NCBI GenBank assembly: GCA_003427395.1
Contig: BFEA01000125.1
Coordinates: 1,308,375-1,346,554 of the forward strand
Length of the DNA: 38,180 nucleotides
Origin: Chara braunii
Taxonomy: Eukaryota; Streptophyta; Charophyceae; Charales; Characeae
Direction of reading: 5' to 3'
The notes beneath the pieces are model-generated. The model was not told the DNA's origin. It ran no database searches and worked only from the letters and a program-made list of their open reading frames with translations. Below, piece after piece: positions 29,721 through 38,180 of this stretch. Numbering within the stretch: position 1 is the first letter of the stretch; every line of letters starts with the position of its first letter. The translations under genes and the position numbers were made by a program.

Positions 29721-30765
29721 GCCACACCGACTTATGGTGCCATAGCTTGGTAGAACAAATTAAACATAAGGCATAGGACCAAGTCACACCAACTTATGGT
29801 GTGATCAGTTTCTGCCTAGACGATCGATATAAGGCGTATGACCGGGCCGCACCAACTTATGGTGAGGGTGGTCAGCCTGAACATTTGACATAATTATCTG
29901 AGTCATCTCAACTTATGAGAGGTTCAGCCTTTGCATGAACAAACGACGAGAGACACATAAGGAAAACACACCAACTTATGGTGTGGCTAACTAGCCCAAA
30001 CGATGACATATAGCGTAGAACTAGTCTACTTAAGTCATAAGGAGTCTAGCCCGCTGAAACAGCGAACAAATGCGTGTGTCCGAACATCTCGCAACTTATG
30101 CGTTCGCCCAGTCTCCACAATACAATACATTAAATAAGTACAACCCACAAATGCGTGTGACCGAACATCCTACAACTTCTGCGTTCGCCCAGTCTCCGCA
30201 AAACAACTACATTCAATAAGTAAGGTCACAATTTTTTTGTCTTCGGACGAGTGGTCAGGTCATCTCAACTTATCAGGATCCTTATTCAAACATCAGTTCT
30301 GTTTTTTTAAAAAGAATCTCTTAGCCTTTGCATTATTAGGGGCATATGATCGACTACCCAACTCATGGATGAGTTAGCTTGCCCAAAGTTACTTCTCAAT
30401 TTTATATTGTAAATTGTATTTATTTTTTGCTGTGTCAGGTACCGGCTTATATGGTTAGATCTTTGAACGTGTGGCGCCTAGCCCGCCAATGATATACTTG
30501 ATATATAATTATATCATATTGTATATTCTGCTTTCACTTATGTTCGCGGTTCATGACTTGGTCACACCAACTTATGGTGTGTTGGTGTGATTAGCCTCTG
30601 TTTGTGCCCCCTCACATCGAATTGGACACACGTACTTAGAATGTGTCCAGCTCTGTTCAACAATAAAAGAGAACAACGATTTTGAGTACCCAACTTATGG
30701 GTCTCATCCTTCAATCAGAAACCTCAAAGAAAACATGCGACCGAGCCGTCCAACTCATGGAGCGT
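29721..30765. repeat. Degenerate array of hairpins with conserved AACTTAT loop and varying stems
   Basis: Stems around the loop: CACC/GGTG (29725); CACACC-AACTTAT-GGTGTG (29785, 29967 and 30563); CACC/GGTG (29850); TCTC/GAGA (29906); about 7 of 9 pairs around AAGTCAT (30023-30047); CGC/GCG (30090); ACCC/GGGT, extended by GAG/CTC past one bulge (30684-30705); TCC/GGA, extended past a bulge (30747-30764). TGGACACA/TGTGTCCA (30623-30649) encloses a loop with ACTTA. Common flanks are ataaggcataagac before and tagcc or cagcct after. Spacing is irregular (about 50-130 bp). Confidence 0.8.
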
Positions 30766-32708
30766 CCTAACCTTTAAAAGTCAGGCGAACAGCCCATCAT
30801 ACCAAAAGAAACATAACAGAGTTCACACACTTATAATGGATTTGGCCTTTGATTGACCCGGTCAGATGCAAGTAAAACAACCTTCCTCACGCCTTCCCTT
30901 AACTCATTCTGTCAGAATTCAGTCAAATAAATCTGAAGTACCATACATATTTGTTAATTTAACCCTTTTCCAGATCAAGTTCCAAAAAAACTAACAAAAT
31001 TAAGTGTTCTCAATCATACTTTCAAATAGAGGGTTGATCAGATGTGCAAAATGAGCACTATACTTGAGTGTTCCTTACCTCGAGAACCCTGCCTTGACTC
31101 CCGCAAAGCTTTCGCAATCAGTGGGTTGATCTTCCACAAGGTCTTGTTGTTGATTACGGGTTTTCGATCGTGCCTGCCGCCTTCCTCTTCGAACTAGTCA
31201 GGCTAGATTTAAAGTAAAAGAGGCAGATATATCGAGTCTTTAAGATATTAGAGGGGTGCGCTCAGACTCGCGGAAGAGGGCCTTGGAATCTTGAATCGCT
31301 TGAGGGTCTCGCAATGGTGATCGAAAACGCAGTGAAAGCGGAATATCACGATCAAAATGCAGAGTAACAGCCTTCTGGCGGTGCTCCAAGCCACAGCAAT
31401 AACCCTTTTTTGAGAGTTTGACCACCTCTTCAAGTCACCACGCCCCCACCTCTGACAACACTGCAACTATTGAGCTTAGAAAGGTCGCACTCGAATACAA
31501 CATATCCCCTGTGTTCTACTCGAAGTGGGAGCAAATTTTGCAAATAGGAGTATGCAATGCCATGCATAGTATTTTCGTACGACAATAACAATCTCTCCTT
31601 ACACACTAGTTCACCCTACATCATTGTTGCAGCTCTTGTCGCAGTCTATCAACTGCCTCGTTGTCGAGAGACCAAACAAGCGTCAACTTTGGGGAGCAAC
31701 AACCCTTTGCTTCAATCAACAAACCTGGCAAAAGCGGACCTGGCCCTATCACAACCAGTACCGGCCTCCTATTAATTAAGTTGAATCCCTCTAGCCTCAC
31801 TCCATGCACAAAGATCAAAAGAGTGGGCAGTGTGGGCGATATCATTGTGCGGTCTCAACAATGTTGATGTACACAAAAAAGAGTCGTGCCTTCGACTGAA
31901 ATGAGCACCGTTGAGACCTCAACTAACCAAATATGCTAAGCAGCCGCCTCAGCCGCCTGAGTTGCCTGAGTCTCTATCACAATCAATAGATACAAAGGAG
32001 TGGCTGATAGTAGCAAAACAATTGACGGCAACATCATTGCGATCTCAAACAAGTTAAAGACGAGCCTTCAACTAGTGCATGAGCAGATATACACTCAGTT
32101 CTCCATTGTCTGTCTGCCTTCTCTACCACACCACACAGTTTCCTTCTTCACTACTCCACTTCTTTATTCATCAACTAATCAACAGGTGAGATCGTCCAAA
32201 AACAGATCATCAATTACGCCACCAACCCAACTATCTCCCACTCGGCAATGGACACGAGCGACAACCTTTCTCCGAACTTCAACTTACCGTTCCACTCCTT
32301 CAAACTCACCTTATCTGGAGCCTACGGTCCTATATTTCCAACCCATGCAATTGAAAGAAAAAAGCGTGGAACGGGTGCTCACGAAGCAAGGGGGAAGGAG
32401 GTCATGGTCACATATAGACGATGATCAGCACGAAGCAACGTCTTCTCTGTATTTACGTTGATTACTGACGTACTTACCAGCACATGTAGAGAACCTAAGA
32501 CTATGAACACAAAACACCGAGCACAGGGGTAGTGATCATGAGATCGATAAAAAAAACGACTAGCTGGCGCCCAGAATTGAGTAGTCCCTCCATCAGCAGG
32601 GTTCGACGACGATTTTGAGGATGTCAACAGAAAACAACATCCCGACAAGATCAGCAACGTGATCCGGTAAGCAGCTTTGAGATTGACAATCAATGAATCG
32701 TACTGGTG

Positions 32709-32922
32709 ATTACGAATGTTATACGCGCAACTCTTCTCCTACACTTACCAAATGTGCAAATTGAGAATGAATCTTCCACTAGAACACGGAAAGATACACC
32801 GCGACGAATAGACTCGTTATGAATGCTATACGCGCAACTTTTCTCCAACACTTACCAAATGTGCAAATTGAGAATGAATCTTCCACTACAACACGGAAAG
32901 ATACACCGCGATAAACAGACTC
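32709..32922. repeat. 107-bp tandem duplication
   Basis: Two copies sharing atacgcgcaactyttctcc and aaatgtgcaaattgagaatg, then atcttccact and cggaaagatacaccgcga, over 90% alike. A third fragment (atcttccactagaacat) lies at about 33040. Confidence 0.92.
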
Positions 32923-33647
32923 ATTGACGGGAAACTCTGGTGTAAGTATTGGACTACAGAGTTGTCGGACACAGATGTCGCTGCGCGAGCATCAGGACGA
33001 GAGATTGCCTTCATCGATGCATGAGAAAAATCGGAATGTATCTTCCACTAGAACATGGGTAGGTTCAAGCAAGTTTGCTCGTTATTTTGTCCTGTTGTTT
33101 AGCATAGTAACCTGACTTTCGGTTCGCCACACACCGCTGACTCTGCGATGTAGGTGCCCATTCTCCCTTTTTCTAACTTTCTCTCTCTTGTTAGCAACTT
33201 CCTATCATCGCCCGTTCGCCCCCTGCCCCGCTCGATTGCTGCTCCACCCGATCTGTACTCTTCGCTAAAACATGGAGAGAGGTGCCAATCCACTACACCG
33301 TGCATGCGTATGGTTCATCCTGCATCACTAGCTTCTAGGAGGTAAGTTCACTCTCCACTCCCTTTCTAACTTACCCCCGATCGCCCCCTCCCTCTCGCTC
33401 TCCTCCCGCTCCTTAGTGCACGTGATCACCACAACGAGCAAGTAGGGGATGGCGAAGAGCACCACTTAGGAACACGAATGAACAGTTGCACTAGCGAGAG
33501 ACACTAATAGGAGTCCACTTCAATATTAATCCAGAGTGTGCACAATTAAAATTAATCTTCCCCAAATGAAGGAGAAGATACATCATGCGCGGAATGTCTA
33601 ACCTCCGTAAAAATAAGATCATCACTGAAAACTTGAAAACTAGGGCG

Positions 33648-34000
33648 AAGGATAATTTGATTATTAACACAAATATTTTTATGACTTGTATCCTCAAAAT
33701 CCGACTCCATAATCAGATTCGCCCACCATCAAACGCCCCAAAACGCATCTTCTCTCGACCAATTTCATTGCGAATTGGTCGAGTTATGCGTTTCCATCCT
33801 TTGATTCTGCTCTCCTTCCCACAGAAGGATAATTTGATTATTAACACAAATATTTTTATGACCTATATCCTCAAAATCCAACTTCATAATCAGATTCGCC
33901 CACCATCAAGCGTCCCAAAACGCATCTACTCTCGACTGATTTCATTGTGAATTGGTTGAGTTATGCATTTCCATCCTTTGATTTTGCCCTCCTTCCCAAA
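33648..34000. repeat. 177-bp tandem pair, each with an 11-bp hairpin
   Basis: Copies start at aaggataatttgattattaa (33648 and 33825). Copy 1 hairpin: CTCGACCAATT (33754-33764) with AATTGGTCGAG (33773-33783). Copy 2: CTCGACTGATT (33931-33941) with AATTGGTTGAG (33950-33960), where all three changes leave G-U-type pairs. Loops are TCATTGCG and TCATTGTG. Confidence 0.9.
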
Positions 34001-34339
34001 ATCCTTTCTTCTTCTAACTCTATTCCTACTAACTTTATACTAAAACTAACTTTAAATTCGGAGTCGCCAGACCCGAAAACCCATATGTACATTGTTTCCC
34101 TCTTTCGTTTTCACCTAAAAATGTGCAGACTACGATAATCACTTCCACCATAACCACTCCTCTCGTCACTGCGTTTTTCTCCTTCCCGAATGCACCTGGG
34201 TTGTTCTATTTTTTTCTGCGCCAGTGCCGACTCTTGGTTACAGCGCAAGCTCACACTACCCTGCGCTAAACCTTTCAACAATTGCGGTTGTTTTACAGAA
34301 GACTTTGGGGCGGGTCGGCTACTAGGCATTTCGGCTGGT

Positions 34340-34500
34340 CTTCAGCCTGTTTGCCAAGTCCAACGAACGATTTGCACGCCAGAATCGCTCCGGCCTCCTC
34401 CCAAGTCCGACAAACGTTTTGCTCTCAAGTACTGCGAGTCTCCCACGGTACCTCGGTTCGATGAAAGATTTGCACGTCAGCATCGTTGCAGCCCCACCAG
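34340..34500. repeat. Degenerate ~50-bp tandem repeat
   Basis: Recurring cgaacgatttgcacgccag, cgacaaacgttttgctctca and cgatgaaagatttgcacgtc. The open frames over it (34190-34636) are explained by the repeat. Confidence 0.65.
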
Positions 34501-34887
34501 ATTTCCTCACACGTTATGCCCAGGCGGTGCTCCCCTACTACGGCCCCCACCAGGCATGCTCACACTCACCTCTCACAACGGATTGTGGGTAGCGGACATA
34601 GGATCCCTTGGCTGCACCCTCCTTCGAAGCCTGTAGCGTGAACCTAGGAGAGAGGATCCCGACACAGATCTTGGTGGTAGTAACAAAAATTCAAAAGAGA
34701 ACTTTGAAGGCCGAACTGGGCAAGTTGTTCTGCCGTAGCCCTCGCCCTGGTGCAGTTCCCCATCTCCCCGTTCTCATCCGGCGCGCTCACACTTAAACCT
34801 CTCACAGCAGATTCGAGTCCCTCTTGCCTCTCGGGCTGAGTACCCAATGACTCGCATGCACGCTGAACTCGTAGGTTCGTGTTTCAG

Positions 34888-35106
34888 GAGCCCACGGGTG
34901 TACCACCCGAGTCAGGCTCGTTGCTCCCCACAAACAACCTTGGTACTCACACCGGTGCCGCATCCCAAAAATGAGACCAATAACGAAAATAAGTGAAGAA
35001 AAATAAAAATAAAAAATAAAAATATGAACACCGGAAAACGGTGCTTTTGGGGAAGGGAGACAGTTGGTAATGCTCTTAGTTCCGCCGGCCAGTCCCACGA
35101 ATGGGA
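34888..35106. repeat. Cluster of short perfect hairpins
   Basis: GAGCC (34888) pairs with GGCTC (34915) and encloses CGGGTG-TAC-CACCCG (34895-34909). Further on are CACCG-GAAAA-CGGTG (35029-35043) and TCCCA-CGAA-TGGGA (35093-35106). Confidence 0.75.
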
Positions 35107-35799
35107 TGGCAACAAAAAACAACGGGGATAGTTCGCCGGACCCTCAACCCCTCGGTAAGTCTGAACGGTCTAGATTATGAATTTAATGAAAAGAAAGCGT
35201 ACAGGTAGGGCACTCGCGGCGCATTATCTTCAATCGCTCCAACGCTCCATCATTGCTTGTCACGCCCTCGATCCCCATACCTCCGCTTTTAAAGTCCAAT
35301 GTCGTAACCAATATAGTGCTAGTCCCAAGGCTAAGCCTAACACTAGGGGAAACTCATATAAACAGGTACCACTATGCATGTAATTCCGCTAAACACTCCA
35401 GTATCACTCTTCCTACCTACTGACTAAACCCACGGGTTTCAGACCCTGCGCCTGCTGTGCGACGACTCTCTCCGTATTCTACTCCCATTACTGCTTAAGG
35501 GCAACAATGTCGTCGACGTAGTTCCCCTGCATAGGCGCACGCACGTCGTGATCAGAACAATGGGAAAAAAAACGCTTCGTCTTATTTTAATCAAAGTCAG
35601 AAGCTTGGCCGGCGAAAACGCAGGCTCTATAACATCAATAAGCACAACATCACCCATGCCTCAAAATTGCGCGCCCACACACTTTCTCCTTCTGGTTAAC
35701 CACTTAGTCCGTGTAAACGAAACTCAACTGTGACTCGCGTGAGATACTCAAATCTTAAATCATACTTATTTTTTGCCACTTGCAAAAACCAAGGCGGAA

Positions 35800-36566
35800 A
35801 CCCTTGTAAGGGTATTCACATCGATAACTTGCCGAACCTTATTAAGCGATATCCCCGTCACTCTGAGGAATAAAAAAGACTATAAATCCAAACACAATTC
35901 AAATGCTGACGAGAAAAGAACCAATTTGATTAACCGGCTGACTTCGTTATAGTGTCTTACCAGATAGTACCCGATATGATTAACTGTTGTCAAGGCTTCA
36001 ACCTGGGTATCCTGTGAACGCAGGTGTATTAGATCAGTATCGTGACTACAATCTTAAGTTCGCGTCGAGTAACTGTTGATAATCCTCTCCCTTCGTCCTA
36101 TACATTTGTCGGTTCATCTTTGGGTGTCTTATTTAGTTATCGTCTCGTGTACGGGGTTATAACTTAGGATACAGACCCTAATCAAGAGTTTTTAAAGACA
36201 TTCTCTCCTTTTTCATAAAATATTCGTAAAAATATATTTTTTATCACAGATCACTCCGACAGTCTAGTACAGGAGGGTCAGGTCTCCATCTAGCCCCACC
36301 ATAGTCTCGTTGGTCGAGTCAGATCTACGGCTCGTTGCTTTGTTATATTAGTGACGGTACCCTCGTTGGTTATGCAACGATAGGCAACATTTTCTGATAA
36401 AACACTCCATCATAACTTCAAAAAAAATCGACAGACCTACTCTTATCCCCCTGACATCCCGCAGGTGTAAGACTATCTGAATTGGCCACATCCCTCAAAC
36501 CTTACCCTTTGATGAGACGTGGACTCGCTGCGTGGTTACGCCGGTTAGCAGTGAACACTAGGTGTT
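35800..36566. repeat. Scattered short palindromes
   Basis: ACCCTT-GT-AAGGGT (35800-35813), CCTG-TGAACG-CAGG (about 36011), TCGTTG-GTTATG-CAACGA (36363-36380) and AACAC-TAG-GTGTT (36554-36566). Individually they could be chance; listed because the whole region is rich in them. Confidence 0.5.
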
Positions 36567-37912
36567 GCGCCTTAGTGATGCCAGAATAACCCACAGTTGG
36601 GTCTCATATATGTCTAAAGATTAGCATCATAGTGACTGGACGGTGTGTTACAATAAATTGAGGCCTACTGCGAGACTATTCAGAAATTTGTCTTACTCAA
36701 AAATATTTACCAATTCTCTATGGGATAACATAGAGAGCACGTCGCCTTCTAAAAAAAAACACAAAAACTTCACCGCCAGATTCATAGGCTCGTGGCCTCC
36801 CACTTGATCAGAGTAAAGCAAACCACACATCTTAAAAACATATTTCAAAATTTTATCATATTTACGACATTCTAAAATTTCACCAATAAACAACCAGTTT
36901 TTTTATCTTTCTCGTCAGACTTTATCATCCAAACTGTTTTTCATACCATTAAATATTTTAGTCATTTTGCATCAAAAGGGGAATCAACCATAAGTTATTT
37001 CATCCATTCTCTCATTTAACGATGAGTCATCCATATAGTCTTTAAAACTTTTTCCACTTGAAGATGTACCTCAATAAAGCATTAATCACCTTCCCACTTG
37101 AAAGGGCGTCCACCATAAACCACTTTTTACTGAGAGTTCATCTTATGGGCCCTCACCACAACTGAACAAATAACATTCGGCATAAACAAGCATCCGAGAC
37201 TCAAAAACTACATAGATCTTTTGGGATTTTTACATTTTTTCATCAAAAGAACTGCGTTCTTCCTTCTGATAATTTAGCTTATTGTCTGTCCGTAGGTAGA
37301 TTGCTCCAATATACCGAAGAGTAGACAATTTACACATTTCACATTCACAAAACACACGAGATGCATCTTGTACACCTCTCATACAAAAAATCATCATACA
37401 TTAGGATAAGTCCACACATGCGAAAGTGATTATGATCGCCAGACAAATAGGTAATCTCAAATCTTAATTATGTACAAAGTAGGGATACCCCAACTCAAAG
37501 GAACAAAAATAATCTCAAGGTTACACATGTACTCGAAATTGAACAACCTCAACTCAAGAAAATGAAAAAATCACTATGTCATCAATATATTCAACGTCGG
37601 GGAAAATCCCAACTCAAAAGAAACAAGAATAACCAAAATATCACAAAGTCAAGTGTCACGGCCCCACGACCCCAAAATACCCAAAATCGAAAAATGGTTT
37701 TAATCAGAATAATATTGCAGATGTCTGCTTAAAGAATAATCCTTACTCTCAGCTTGTAGATCATACATATTTTTAAGGACAAAATAACAGTTATAATTAT
37801 TGTAATGCTATATATCATAATGGAAAAAAAATAATTATAATAAATAATAAGGATGTTATGATCAAGTAAAATTTTTCAACCATAAAAATTTTCAAATGTG
37901 ATAGTCTTCGTA

Positions 37913-38180
37913 ACACGGCGAACGTGTTCGAGTTCTTTTACGTTCGCACGAACGTATTCGTGTGTTCGCACGAACAGCTCGCGAGCATGTTCGGCCGAAC
38001 AAAATTATTTTTTATTAAAAAAAAATAAAAATAAAAATAAAAATATTTTTTGATTTTTTATTTTTAACTCATGATTAGCTACGAATTTGGACATAACTCC
38101 AAGGCAAAATTTGCTTTTATTGTTATCTTACATAACATATAATGTTTTCAGATTTTTATGAGGTTTTTTTTTTTTTTTTT
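37913..38180. mobile_element. Foldback-element relative with palindrome cluster, cut by window end
   Basis: Five palindromes in 82 bp: CGAAC-GT-GTTCG (37919-37930), ACGTTCG-CA-CGAACGT (37940-37955), GTTCG-CA-CGAAC (37964-37975), GCTCGCGAGC (37977-37986) and GTTCGGCCGAAC (37989-38000). The AT-rich part after it (acgaatttggacataactcc, then aaggcaaaatttgc and cttacataac) resembles the body of the 24384-25014 element (agaatttcaatgtgaccctg, then aggcaaaagttg and ctgcataac). The right end lies outside the window. Confidence 0.55.

Larger units (their letters stand above)
29400..38180. other. 8.8-kb gene-free, A+C-rich, hairpin- and repeat-dense region
   Basis: From about 29400 the plus strand becomes poor in G and rich in A and C, unlike the G/T-rich sequence to its left. 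No open frame shows a recognisable domain, and there is no reverse-transcriptase or integrase motif I could identify on either strand. Contents listed separately: the AACTTAT hairpin array, a 107-bp pair, a 177-bp pair, several hairpins and the palindrome cluster. 36640-37900 is AT-rich with loose repeats around caactcaa (37490-37620). Confidence 0.7.

Noticed and set aside
29721-30765. CRISPR-like array
   Set aside because: Eukaryotic context, repeats are not identical, spacing is irregular and the inter-repeat sequence is itself repeated.
32000-32461. 153-residue open frame
   Set aside because: No recognisable domain, and the region is compositionally skewed and rich in decayed repeats.
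34190-34636. 148-residue open frame
   Set aside because: Explained by a degenerate ~50-bp tandem repeat; frames on both strands are open for the same reason.

Overview
The window is eukaryotic nuclear DNA, plant-like, and almost entirely non-coding. It holds one gene I can prove: a plus-strand gene for the 20S proteasome alpha-type subunit of the PAG1/PSMA3 family (alpha7 in plant naming). Ten coding exons (2925-26798) join in frame into 243 codons plus a stop. All introns are GT-AG and total about 23.1 kb for 732 coding bases. The protein reads like a streptophyte PAG1, with the plant-type LCTLYWW segment. Kilobase introns packed with microsatellites and decayed repeats suggest a large, repeat-rich green-lineage genome; a charophyte such as Chara fits, but that is inference. 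The exon for the first ~7 residues was not found. Both window ends are low-complexity (GA repeat, T-run), as expected if this is a whole contig and exon 1 lies elsewhere.

Layout: 1-2924 is 5' intronic or upstream sequence (GA and CT tracts, a 17-bp minisatellite, a 12-bp perfect hairpin, a 292-bp direct duplication, possible Pol III boxes). 2925-26798 is the proteasome gene. Its introns carry two U6 and two U2 snRNA pseudogenes, two copies of a dispersed repeat coding for decayed Cys/His-rich (RING-like) protein, a 102-nt foldback, and a 0.63-kb Mutator-like foldback element with a perfect 10-bp target-site duplication. 26799-29400 is the 3' flank with a 22-bp x4 repeat and relatives of the foldback element. 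29400-38180 is compositionally different (A+C-rich, G-poor on this strand), has no recognisable gene, and is dense in tandem repeats and short perfect hairpins.

The most unusual signal is hairpins whose arms differ from copy to copy while staying complementary. One set (about 29.7-30.8 kb) keeps a near-constant AACTTAT loop. Another is at the ends of the foldback element family, where homologous positions in two elements carry different but self-complementary arms. Near the right end, five short palindromes lie in 82 bp beside sequence related to the same element body. I found no operon, CRISPR array, tRNA or rRNA gene.
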